Source of the DNA: RUG14199 sp045535205
Lineage (GTDB): Bacteria; Bacillota; Clostridia; Oscillospirales; CAG-272
NCBI GenBank assembly: GCA_045535205.1
Contig: JAZSLF010000053.1
Coordinates: forward strand, 1 to 10,149
DNA length: 10,149 bases
Reading direction: 5' to 3'
Shown here in pieces: positions 1 through 7,546 of this stretch; positions within the stretch are counted from its first letter, which is position 1, and every line of letters starts with the position of its first letter. Position numbers and translations under genes: made by a program. The notes below the pieces were generated by a model. That model was not told the origin of the DNA and searched no databases. It saw nothing but the letters and a program-made list of their open reading frames with translations.

Positions 1-1
1 A

Positions 2-358
2 ATCATCATCGATGACAACACCATCATCAGTGCAAGCGTATTGATGCACCAGTTCTGTCGAGTAGGTGGATATACCATGGTACAAGGCGGAACCCGTTTC
101 AGCAAGGACATTCCTCCTTATGTCATCGCCGGACGTGAGCCGGTAGCTTATTGCGGTCTCAACCTCATCGGATTGCGCCGTCGTGGATTCTCCAACGAAA
201 CGATTGAGAACATCCACAATGCTTACCGAATCATCTACCAAAGCGGAAAGAACGTGACCGAAGCATTGAAACAAGTACGCGAAGAAATTCCAATGACACC
301 GGAAATCGAATACATCGTTTCCTTCATTGAGAGTTCCCAGCGAGGTATCATCAGATAA
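2..358 (+). CDS. lpxA: LpxA, acyl-ACP--UDP-N-acetylglucosamine O-acyltransferase, C-terminal part
   Basis: Partial at the left edge: 118 residues and a TAA stop are visible, and the open frame continues out of the window. LpxA is a cytoplasmic trimeric left-handed beta-helix enzyme that moves a hydroxyacyl chain from acyl carrier protein to the 3-OH of UDP-GlcNAc, the first step of lipid A synthesis. The visible part begins in the last helix coils (IIDDNTIISAS), has the family VLMHQFCRVG stretch whose His matches His160 of the E. coli enzyme, then DIPPYVIAGREP, and the alpha-helical tail with GLRRRGFSNE and RIIYQSGK, ending RGIIR. The catalytic His region (His125 in E. coli) lies off the window. 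The AGREPVAYCGLN wording resembles Bacteroidales LpxA. It is a Gram-negative outer-membrane gene and does not fit the Gram-positive genes that follow, so it probably comes from another genome. Confidence 0.93.
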   Translation: MIIDDNTIISASVLMHQFCRVGGYTMVQGGTRFSKDIPPYVIAGREPVAYCGLNLIGLRRRGFSNETIENIHNAYRIIYQSGKNVTEALKQVREEIPMTPEIEYIVSFIESSQRGIIR

Positions 359-370
359 CATACATAGACT
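359..370. other. Probable chimeric junction between a Bacteroidales and a Clostridia sequence
   Basis: The lpxA frame ends naturally at 358. Reading carB on the other strand, the protein is normal through VLVDKYI, whose Ile codon is at 370-372, and then becomes VYVCYLMIP instead of the expected (G)KEVEVDAI-like continuation. The two halves therefore meet between about 359 and 370. No repeat, transposase or attachment-like site is visible here. An assembly artefact is the likeliest cause; a real deletion or insertion cannot be excluded from one sequence. Confidence 0.8.
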
Positions 371-2598
371 ATATACTTGTCCACCAGAACAGGCTTGTCT
401 TCGTCAATTTCGACAGCGGTCTTCAAATAGTGGCGCAGCTGCTGCTCGTTGGCAACGATCTGCATAGCACGGCCGCCGAGAACGAAGCTGGGACGAACAA
501 GAACGGGATAACCGATGCTTTTAGCAGCTTCAATACCGTCTTCAATATTTGTTACAGCTCTGCCCTGAGGCTGAGGAATATCAAGCTCTTTAAGGATCTT
601 TTCAAAGCTGTCACGGTTTTCTGCTCTTTCAATTGCTTCGCAGTCCGTACCAATGATCTTGACTCCTCTTTCCATAAGAGGCTGTGCAAGATTGATTGCT
701 GTCTGACCGCCGAGAGATGCAATGACACCTTCGGGCTTTTCAAACTCGATAATGTTCATAACATCTTCGGGTGTGAGGGGCTCAAAGTACAGCTTATCTG
801 CCGTTGTATAGTCAGTAGAAACTGTTTCGGGGTTATTGTTGATAATAATAGCCTCGTAACCGGAATTCTTGATAGTTGTAACAGCGTGAACTGTTGAATA
901 GTCAAATTCTACACCCTGACCGATTCTGATAGGGCCTGCGCCGAGAACAACGATCTTTTTCTTATCTGTAAGAATGGATGTGTTTTCTCCGCTGTATGAT
1001 GAATAGAAGTAAGGAATATATGCACCTGTGTGACAAGTGTCAACCATGCGGAACACAGGGAAAAGACCGTTTTCCTTACGGAAATTGAAAACGTCGATCT
1101 CCGTACACTTCCACATACGTGCAACGTACTTGTCGGAGAAGCCCATCTTTTTAGCGGCTGTAAGAACCTCAAGATCGTAGGGATTAGCTTTAAGATTTTC
1201 TTCCATGTCAATAATGCGTTTAACAGCTTCAAGGAAGAAGGAAGTGATCTTTGTGATGTTATGGATCTCTTCAACAGTTGCACCACGGTAAATGAGTTCA
1301 GCAATTGCAAAGAGGTTGTCATCACGGAATTCAGAGATGTATTCACGAAGCTCAGCATCAGTCATGTTGTCGAACTTGTTGTGATAAAGGTGGTTAACAC
1401 CGATCTCAAGAGAACGTGTACCCTTGAGAAGAGCTTCTTCAAGAGTAGAACCGATACCCATAACTTCACCGGTTGCTTTCATCTGTGTACCGAGAGTGTT
1501 GTTAGCTGTTGTGAACTTGTCGAAGGGGAAACGGGGAAGCTTTGCGATAACGTAATCAAGTGAAGGTTCAAATGCCGCTGTTGTGTTGGCAATCGCAATT
1601 TCGTCAAGTGACATACCTACAGCAATTTTAGCAGTTACTCTTGCGATAGGATAGCCGCATGCCTTGGAAGCAAGGGCAGAGGAACGTGAAACTCTGGGGT
1701 TAACTTCGATAAGGTAGTATTCACTGGAAGTGGGATTAAGAGCAAACTGAACGTTACAGCCGCCTTCGATCTTCAGCTCTCTGATGATCTTGATAGCACT
1801 GTCGTTAAGCATCTTCTCATCTTCCTTGCTCAGCGTCATGATGGGAGCAACAACGAGAGAGTCACCGGTATGAACACCGACAGGGTCAATGTTTTCCATA
1901 CCGCAGATGGTGATAGCGTGGTCGCCGGAGTCCCGCATAACTTCAAATTCAATTTCCTTATAGCCCTTAACGCTCTTTTCGATAAGAACCTGATGAACGG
2001 GAGAAAGCTTAAATGCATTGAGACCGATTTCAACAAGCTCCTCTTCATTATAAGCGAAGCCGCCGCCTGTACCGCCGAGGGTAAATGCAGGGCGAAGAAC
2101 TACAGGATATCCGATCTCAGCCGCCGCACGTTTAGCTTCTTCGATGCTGTATGTGATTTCAGAAGGAATAACAGGTTCGCCGATTGAAGCACAGAGCTCC
2201 TTGAACAGTTCTCTGTCTTCTGCTCTTTCAATACTCTCGCTGTTTGTTCCGAGAAGCTCAACTCCGCATTCCTTGAGAACGCCCTTCTTTTCAAGCTGCA
2301 TAGCAAGGTTAAGACCTGTCTGTCCGCCGATACCGGGAACAATAGCATCCGGACGCTCATAACGAAGTATCTTCGCAATATATTCAAGTGTAAGGGGTTC
2401 CATATATACCTTATCGGCAATTGTTGTATCCGTCATGATAGTTGCGGGGTTGGAGTTGCAGAGAACTACCTCATAGCCTTCCTCTTTGAGAGCAAGACAA
2501 GCCTGTGTTCCCGCATAGTCAAATTCAGCCGCCTGTCCGATTACTATAGGACCTGAGCCGATGATAAGCACTTTTTTAATATCTGTTCTTTTTGCCAT
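370..2598 (-). CDS. carB: Carbamoyl-phosphate synthase large subunit, 3' truncated at the junction
   Basis: CarB makes carbamoyl phosphate from bicarbonate, ATP and ammonia delivered by the small subunit CarA, for pyrimidine and arginine synthesis in the cytoplasm. About 743 residues are present of a usual length near 1070. The first synthetase half shows the pre-ATP-grasp motif GSGPIVIGQAAEFDYAG (residues 14-30), the ATP-grasp loop LRPAFTLGGTGGG (168-180) and the metal/ATP site EVNPRVSRSSALA (298-310). An oligomerisation region follows, then the second half starts with the paralogous GAGPIRIGQGVEFDYS (553-568) and a second LGGRAMQ loop. The rest of the second ATP-grasp domain and the MGS-like allosteric domain, where UMP or ornithine binds in known enzymes, are missing. 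The reading frame runs on to 235, but those codons are lpxA antisense. The ATG is preceded by AGGAGG at 9 bases. It lies 29 bases after pyrC, so the two are co-transcribed. carA is not seen. Confidence 0.95.
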
Positions 2599-2627
2599 GA
2601 TATTCTGCCTCCTGTATATATATAAGA

Positions 2628-3848
2628 TTATTTATCACATTTATAAACTGTCTTTCCGCCGCATACGGTGAGAAGACATTTGCCGAAGTACGTTCTGCCT
2701 GCAAAGGGAGTGGCTCTGCCCTTCGTGAGAAAATCTTCGGGGTCGCACGTTATTTCGGAGGATACCTCCCAGAGTGAAAACTCATCACCCATAGGTATGC
2801 CGAAACGCCGTCTGGGGTTTACTGCCAACAGTTCTGTCAGCTTTTCAAGGGTTATAACACCTGTTTTTACAAGGTCAGTATAAAGAACGGGAAGTGCCGT
2901 TTCAAGACCCACTATACCAAAAGCACTTTTTTCAAGTCCTCTCGCTTTCTCCTGTGCAGAGTGGGGAGCATGGTCGGTGGCTATCATATCTATTGTGCCG
3001 TCCTTTATTCCTTCTATAAGTGCAAGTCTGTCTTCCCTGCTCCGAAGCGGAGGATTCATTTTAAATCTGCCGTCTTCTTCAAGGTCATTTTCGTCAAGGA
3101 CAAGATAATGGGGTGCCGTTTCGCAGGTCACATCGACACCTCTTGCCTTAGCCTGTCTTATAAGTTCAACACTTTCTTTTGTTGAAATATGACACACATG
3201 GTAAGCACAGCCTGTTTCTTCAGCGAGTCTGAGATCTCTCTCAATAGGCCCCCACTCACTTTCGGAGCAGATACCCTTATGAGAATGCTTTGCAGCATAA
3301 ATACCGTCGTGAATGTATCCGCCGTGAAGCAGAGAATTATCCTCACAATGAGCCGTAATGATCTTGCCGAGAGCTTTTGCCTTCAGCATAGCCGAACGCA
3401 TCATATCCTCACTCTGAACGCCTCTGCCGTCATCGGAGAAGGAGACCGCATACTCAGCCATTCCCTCCATATCGGAGAGTTCTTTTCCAAGCTGTCCCAC
3501 GGTAATTGCACCGTAAGGATATACGTTGACACACGCCTGCTTTTCTATAAGCTCGATCTGACGCTTTATATTCTGAATACTGTCGGGAACAGGGTCAAGA
3601 TTCGGCATTGTACATACCGCCGTATATCCGCCTCTTGCCGCCGCCATGCTTCCGCTTTCAATAGTCTCTTTATAAGAAAAGCCCGGCTCACGAAAATGCA
3701 CATGCACATCGCAAAAGCCGGGAAAAACAATATATTCTCTATCGTTGGAAACACTGATACCGCTGTCTGCAAGAAATGAAGAAACACGGGCACTAAAACC
3801 ACCCATATCGCCGTATTCAAGAATAATAAGCTTTGTGTTATCCGTCAT
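2628..3848 (-). CDS. pyrC: Dihydroorotase
   Basis: Dihydroorotase reversibly cyclises N-carbamoyl-L-aspartate to L-dihydroorotate, the third step of UMP synthesis, in the cytoplasm. The 406-residue length fits the class I (Bacillus-type) amidohydrolase family. The metal and substrate motifs are all present: DVHVHFREPG (47-56, His49/His51 zinc ligands and the substrate-binding Arg53), FSDDG with Asp140 where class I enzymes carry a metal-bridging Asp, TAHCED with His167, VCHIST with His220, ETAPHY (243-248) and ATDHAPHS with catalytic Asp292. The start is ATG at 3848 with AAAGGA eight bases upstream. It is the first gene after the promoter at 3972-4000 and is followed by carB after 29 bases. 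The roughly 115-base leader shows no PyrR-type attenuator that I can recognise. All key residues are intact. Confidence 0.96.
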   Translation of the reverse strand: MTDNTKLIILEYGDMGGFSARVSSFLADSGISVSNDREYIVFPGFCDVHVHFREPGFSYKETIESGSMAAARGGYTAVCTMPNLDPVPDSIQNIKRQIELIEKQACVNVYPYGAITVGQLGKELSDMEGMAEYAVSFSDDGRGVQSEDMMRSAMLKAKALGKIITAHCEDNSLLHGGYIHDGIYAAKHSHKGICSESEWGPIERDLRLAEETGCAYHVCHISTKESVELIRQAKARGVDVTCETAPHYLVLDENDLEEDGRFKMNPPLRSREDRLALIEGIKDGTIDMIATDHAPHSAQEKARGLEKSAFGIVGLETALPVLYTDLVKTGVITLEKLTELLAVNPRRRFGIPMGDEFSLWEVSSEITCDPEDFLTKGRATPFAGRTYFGKCLLTVCGGKTVYKCDK

Positions 3849-3971
3849 CGCTGTATCCTTTCAAAACGGTATATACAAAAAAATCCTGCCGCTGATGTAC
3901 GCATAATAATACTGCGACACCGTCTTATCCGACAAAACATCTGTATGTCCCTTAAAAATTCACTACATTAA

Positions 3972-4000
3972 ATTTTACCATGCAAGCGTCTCTTTGTCAA
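3972..4000 (-). promoter_or_regulatory. Sigma-A-type promoter for pyrC-carB
   Basis: On the minus strand there is a perfect -35 TTGACA (3995-4000), a 17-base spacer, and a -10 TAAAAT (3972-3977, five of six to consensus). The start of transcription would be near 3964-3966, giving a leader of about 115 bases before pyrC. It sits after the terminator of the upstream glycan gene, so it fits an independent pyrimidine transcription unit. Confidence 0.8.
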
Positions 4001-4063
4001 CAGTAATTCGACCATATTATATGCCTTAAAACAGATTTTTTATATGCAAAATTTCCACATAAG

Positions 4064-4100
4064 TGCAAAAACCCCAAATGTCCGAAAAACATTTGAGGTT
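4064..4100 (-). terminator. Rho-independent terminator closing the glycan operon
   Basis: Read on the minus strand, AACCTCAAATGT pairs with ACATTTGGGGTT: a 12-bp stem (arms 4089-4100 and 4070-4081) with a single G-U pair and a 7-base loop. It is followed by a short T-rich tail running on from the stem (TTTTTGC). It lies 21 bases after the stop of the Wzy-like gene and upstream of the pyrC promoter, so it separates the two transcription units. Confidence 0.8.
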
Positions 4101-4106
4101 TAGAAG

Positions 4107-4136
4107 TACCGCATCGAAGAGTCATCTTCTGCGGTA
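4107..4136 (-). repeat. Hairpin overlapping the end of the Wzy-like gene
   Basis: TACCGCA (4107-4113) pairs with TGCGGTA (4130-4136), and inside it GAAGA (4116-4120) pairs with TCTTC (4125-4129), leaving loop GTCA. The gene's TGA stop (4122-4124) sits in the loop. It has no T tail of its own and stands directly before the true terminator; it may add to termination or protect the mRNA 3' end. Confidence 0.5.
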
Positions 4137-5531
4137 TACTGCAGCCTTCACGCCCGATCTCCGACCTTTTTTTATGCCGTTTGCAGAAGAATCTGCGAAA
4201 GAAAGCTCTATCTTCTCTTTTTCTGCGTTCAACAACGGATTTTCCAAATTCTCCTTTTTGATGAGAAAGGCAACGGAGCATAGTATTACAAAAAATCGGG
4301 CATTGAGAATATCCGGAATAAAGTTTGATGCAAACATTGCATAGAGTACAGCCCAATACTCCGCCGTCATTTTCTTCTTGCCGGATTCCGAAAGGGAAAA
4401 AAATACAAGAGACACAAGAATTGCCGCAAGAGGAATACCGCCCATGGTACACCAACGCAAAACAGTATTGTGCGGTGCAATACTTCCCGGCATCATGGAG
4501 TCGATGTACGTTCCGTCATATCCTACTCCAAGGGGATATTTTTTAATAATATCGAGAGCAGCCGCATAATTTTCAAGTCTTCCGTTATCATTAAACAGCT
4601 GCGAAAAAGACTCAACCGGTCTGGCAATAAGAAGATAATACATCATTACTCCGCCGGCTAAAATTCCGATGCCGGTAAACACCAGCTTTTTACCGATCTC
4701 TTTATAGTGGAACAAAACGTACAGGGCAAATATAATTATAAGTGACAAAGTACTTGTTCTTCTTGAAGTAAGTGCCATTGAAATAACGACTGTTATAAGA
4801 ACAGGCACCATATAGAACCAGTTCTTCTTACCAAGCTTTTCAAGCATATAGAATACAACGCATCCGAACATAATGGTGGAACAGCTATGGTCCTCCATCA
4901 GAAGATAACAGTTGGTCTGGTATCCCGAAAAGGACAGCATAACGGAAATCTTAAACAAAGAAACATTTGCATAGGTGTACATAATATGCTGAAAAACGAT
5001 TGCCGCCGAGGATATGAACACAGCCCAAATCATTGAATTTTTAAAATGCCCGTAATTCTCACGGCTGACAGTATCTTTAAAGAGAAAGCATATAAACAGA
5101 ACCACAATGAAGAAGCCTATCATTATGTACTCTTTCAATCCCTCTGAAATTTTTTGGGAAATTACAAGAGGATAGTTAAAAAACAAAAGAGCAACAATAA
5201 ATGTCAAAAAAGAAAATGCTCCGTAACTCTTTCTGAAGCAGGTCCTCAGATTGATCAATCCGTAAGCCAGGACCATGACTCCGAGAATGTAAAACCAGGG
5301 GAGCTGCATATTGGCGGTAGGTTCCCCGAATATATTGATCCACGATATCTGCCAAGTATGGCACATAAGCATCATACAGGTTATAAGAAAGCTTTTGGTT
5401 TTACGGAAAACAAAGCAAAATAAAAGCCCCATTATAACCGTGCTCACCGCCAGAAACACAAATTTATTCAGATTTATCTCGTAGTTTATAAGATTAAATA
5501 CGAGAAGTAAAAGCGAAAGTATATATTCCAT
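4122..5531 (-). CDS. Polytopic membrane protein, O-antigen polymerase/ligase-like (Wzy/WaaL superfamily)
   Basis: This 469-residue protein is mostly hydrophobic, with roughly eleven or twelve membrane segments. It carries the signature region of the Wzy_C/O-antigen ligase family: an arginine and tyrosine in GRLENYAAALDIIKKYP (317-333), then LGVGYDGTY (334-342) and PHNTVLRWCTMGGIPLA (353-369), on what would be the large extracellular loop between late helices. Enzymes of this kind polymerise or transfer lipid-linked oligosaccharides on the outer face of the membrane. In a Gram-positive cell, polymerisation of a surface polysaccharide repeat is the reasonable role; this is inferred from fold type and neighbours. 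LTSRRTS (254-260) is also typical of the family. The C-terminal 40 residues are a basic, soluble tail ending YRRR. The start is ATG at 5531 with GGAG five bases before it, 44 bases after the GT2 gene. It is the last gene of the operon. Confidence 0.8.
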   Translation of the reverse strand: MEYILSLLLLVFNLINYEINLNKFVFLAVSTVIMGLLFCFVFRKTKSFLITCMMLMCHTWQISWINIFGEPTANMQLPWFYILGVMVLAYGLINLRTCFRKSYGAFSFLTFIVALLFFNYPLVISQKISEGLKEYIMIGFFIVVLFICFLFKDTVSRENYGHFKNSMIWAVFISSAAIVFQHIMYTYANVSLFKISVMLSFSGYQTNCYLLMEDHSCSTIMFGCVVFYMLEKLGKKNWFYMVPVLITVVISMALTSRRTSTLSLIIIFALYVLFHYKEIGKKLVFTGIGILAGGVMMYYLLIARPVESFSQLFNDNGRLENYAAALDIIKKYPLGVGYDGTYIDSMMPGSIAPHNTVLRWCTMGGIPLAAILVSLVFFSLSESGKKKMTAEYWAVLYAMFASNFIPDILNARFFVILCSVAFLIKKENLENPLLNAEKEKIELSFADSSANGIKKGRRSGVKAAVYRRR

Positions 5532-5575
5532 ATTATCTCCGATTATACGGTGTTTTTAAAGGTGAAGTCACTATA

Positions 5576-6445
5576 CTATTTGCCCTTGACCATCAAAAGA
5601 AGCCAAAAGACAATGCCGAGAGGCAAGGCAGCAAAAGCGAGAAACGGTTCACCGCTTTCCCTTATGAAGCGACGCTTTTTCGCCTTGATGGAAAAGCCGC
5701 AATAGTAAGCCGCATATTTTATCCGTTTGACAAGTGAGGTGTATATTTCGAGACGCATATTATTGAACATGGCATATGAAACGGGATTTTCTGCAAAAGA
5801 CCTCATAATGTTTTTCGTATAGCCGTCCTCAAGATACTCTGCCACGTATATGCTCTTGCGGCTCCAGAAAAAAGGGGCTGTCATTTGAAGATACACATAT
5901 GCCTCTGTGAAAAACTTTTCCCCCTCAATGACCGGGTACGAAAATTCTTTTGCATATGAGCTTTTCAGAACAAGCACAGCCTCGCCGTCGAATGCTCCGC
6001 TGACCGACGCTTCCCTCCAGCTCATGTTTCCGATACTGTCGCTGTAGCTGTTTACAAAAAGCTCACCCTTGGTATTCTCTTTCATATAGATATATCCGTT
6101 GAACTTCCTGTCAGTCTCCAGATAATCCTCAAGTATTTGAGCGACAGCGTTTTCTTTCAATGTGTCGTCGGAATCGAGAGCTATCATTATAAGCTCTGTC
6201 TCACAGCATTCAAGGGCACGATTTGTCGCCGTATGCTTTCCTCCGTTCTCTTTCTCAACGTAACGGATCTCAAGCTTATTTTCGGCTTTAAAGCTGTCAA
6301 CAAGCTCCTTTGTACCGTCGTCGGAGCCGTCGTCAACGATAAGCCACAAAAAATCACTACAGGTCTGCTTTAAAAGAGACTCATATGCTTTTTTTAAGTG
6401 TTCCCGTCTGTTATAGGTGGGTGTATAAACCGTAAGCTTTTTCAC
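5576..6445 (-). CDS. Glycosyltransferase family 2
   Basis: A 289-residue GT-A fold glycosyltransferase that should add a nucleotide-activated sugar to a growing undecaprenyl-linked glycan on the cytoplasmic face. N-terminal motifs are canonical: TVYTPTYNRREHL (5-17), the nucleotide-binding VDDGSDDGT (37-45), NGGKHTATNRAL (67-78) and the DXD-type ALDSDD (89-94). A single hydrophobic stretch near the C-terminus (FLAFAALPLGIVFWLLLMV) may anchor it to the membrane. Start choice: the frame is open to a TTG at 6481 inside the preceding gene, but a GTG at 6443-6445 has AAGGAG exactly six bases upstream and begins MKKLTVYTPTYN, the normal N-terminus for the family, so that start is used. With it there is a 22-base gap after the upstream GT4 gene instead of an overlap. 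The sugar donor and linkage cannot be read from sequence. Confidence 0.92.
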   Translation of the reverse strand: MKKLTVYTPTYNRREHLKKAYESLLKQTCSDFLWLIVDDGSDDGTKELVDSFKAENKLEIRYVEKENGGKHTATNRALECCETELIMIALDSDDTLKENAVAQILEDYLETDRKFNGYIYMKENTKGELFVNSYSDSIGNMSWREASVSGAFDGEAVLVLKSSYAKEFSYPVIEGEKFFTEAYVYLQMTAPFFWSRKSIYVAEYLEDGYTKNIMRSFAENPVSYAMFNNMRLEIYTSLVKRIKYAAYYCGFSIKAKKRRFIRESGEPFLAFAALPLGIVFWLLLMVKGK

Positions 6446-6467
6446 CTTCGGCTCCTTTCGGTATTTT

Positions 6468-7496
6468 TTATCCTTTGACAAATCCGTCGTAAACTTCTTT
6501 TATTTTTTTCATATACCCGTCTTTATCTGTAAAACGGAAGGAATTTTTATAAGCACCGCTTGACAGCTTTTCATAGAGCTCTTTGTCCTTTAAAAGCTTT
6601 ACGATCTTTTCCGCCATATCTTCATTTGAAGAGCACAGATAACCGCTTTCATCGGTCACTATATCCGCAAGCCCGCCCACAGCATATGCAAGCACGGGCT
6701 TTCCGAGTATCATACTTTCAACAGCAACAAGTCCGAAGCCTTCGTAATGAGATGTGAATACGTTGAGCTTAGACTTATTTATAAATTTATAGGGATTGGG
6801 ATCAAAGCCCTGCAGTATCACGCAGTCGATCTTTTCCTTTTCCTTTTTCTCCTTTACCTCGTCAAAAAGCTCTCCTTCGCCGAGCATCACCGCCTTCAGC
6901 TCCGGTATTTCCTTTTGCACCAAAGCGGCAAGCTCAAGAAACAGCAACGGTCTTTTCTGCTCATTCATTCTGCCCACGAACACAAGATCATATTCAGAGC
7001 TGTGTTCTTCTGCACCCATTCTTTCGGTCTTTTCACGGTCGACGATATTGGGTATCATTCTGAGCTTGTCCCCGAAGGCTTTTCTGAAAATATATTCTTC
7101 TTCCACGCTGTCTGATACGGTTATCACGTATTTGGCTTTCATTATGGCATAAAGGAGTGCGATGGAATTAATTCCCGGTCTTTTCAGCCAGGGCTTATTA
7201 CAATGAAGATGTGCAATAAAGGGAATTCCCGCAAGAGCACATTTGAAGCTCATTCTGGGATCGCAGGCGTGTACCACATCAGGCTTTATCTCTCTGTATA
7301 TTCTTTTAATTTCCGAAATGCTTTCGGTATTTGCAGGAACAAAACGAACACCCGCCTTCTCAACAAACTCACGTACAGGTCCGTCGGGTGATACGTAATA
7401 CACTTCATTTCCGTCCTTCATTTCCTCAAGTATGGAAAGCTGTACGTTTTCAGCTCCCGAGTATTTATCAGTTACAAGAAAGTGCAGTATCTTCAT
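6468..7496 (-). CDS. Glycosyltransferase family 4
   Basis: A 342-residue GT-B fold retaining glycosyltransferase. The N-terminal half starts MKILHFLVTDKYSGAENV, where SGAEN is the acceptor-side loop typical of GT4 proteins. The C-terminal donor half has VFVGRMNEQKRP (172-182, with the Arg and Lys that contact the donor phosphates), LGEGE (205-209) and the EX7E motif in EGFGLVAVE (Glu252 and Glu260), followed by GKPVLAYAVGG. It probably adds a sugar during repeat-unit assembly. An in-frame ATG at 7517 would add seven residues (MAKRKEN) but has no ribosome site, whereas the ATG at 7496 is preceded by AGGAAGGA four bases away, so the latter is used. It is second in the operon, 50 bases after the first GT4 gene and 22 before the GT2 gene. 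The substrate is unknown. Confidence 0.92.
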   Translation of the reverse strand: MKILHFLVTDKYSGAENVQLSILEEMKDGNEVYYVSPDGPVREFVEKAGVRFVPANTESISEIKRIYREIKPDVVHACDPRMSFKCALAGIPFIAHLHCNKPWLKRPGINSIALLYAIMKAKYVITVSDSVEEEYIFRKAFGDKLRMIPNIVDREKTERMGAEEHSSEYDLVFVGRMNEQKRPLLFLELAALVQKEIPELKAVMLGEGELFDEVKEKKEKEKIDCVILQGFDPNPYKFINKSKLNVFTSHYEGFGLVAVESMILGKPVLAYAVGGLADIVTDESGYLCSSNEDMAEKIVKLLKDKELYEKLSSGAYKNSFRFTDKDGYMKKIKEVYDGFVKG

Positions 7497-7546
7497 GTTT
7501 TCCTTCCTCTTTGCCATGCTTTTATATTACAACAGCAATTCTCCGT

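Noticed and set aside
235..369. Continuation of the carB reading frame past residue 743 to a stop at 235
   Set aside because: These codons are antisense to the well-supported lpxA end and do not match CarB; the open frame here is accidental.
1..372. Horizontal transfer of a lipid A gene into a Gram-positive host
   Set aside because: There is no flanking mobile sequence, only a gene end is present, and carB is cut; assembly error explains this with fewer assumptions.
430..3779. Several plus-strand open frames of 70-196 codons opposite carB and pyrC
   Set aside because: They are opposite strongly conserved genes, match no family I know, and lack ribosome sites; they follow from codon usage of the real genes.
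3849..3965. A riboswitch or PyrR attenuator in the pyrC leader
   Set aside because: Only short, weak complementarities are visible and the T run near 3880 is not preceded by a stable GC stem.
4016..4021. A perfect TATAAT on the minus strand as a second pyrC promoter
   Set aside because: No acceptable -35 sequence stands 16-18 bases upstream; the promoter at 3972-4000 is far better.
6446..6481. Longer GT2 start at a TTG inside the upstream GT4 gene
   Set aside because: The GTG at 6445 has an ideal AAGGAG spacing and gives the usual N-terminus, while the TTG has no ribosome site.
7497..7517. Longer GT4 start at the ATG at 7517
   Set aside because: No ribosome site precedes it; the added MAKRKEN codons encode the purine-rich site used by the ATG at 7496.
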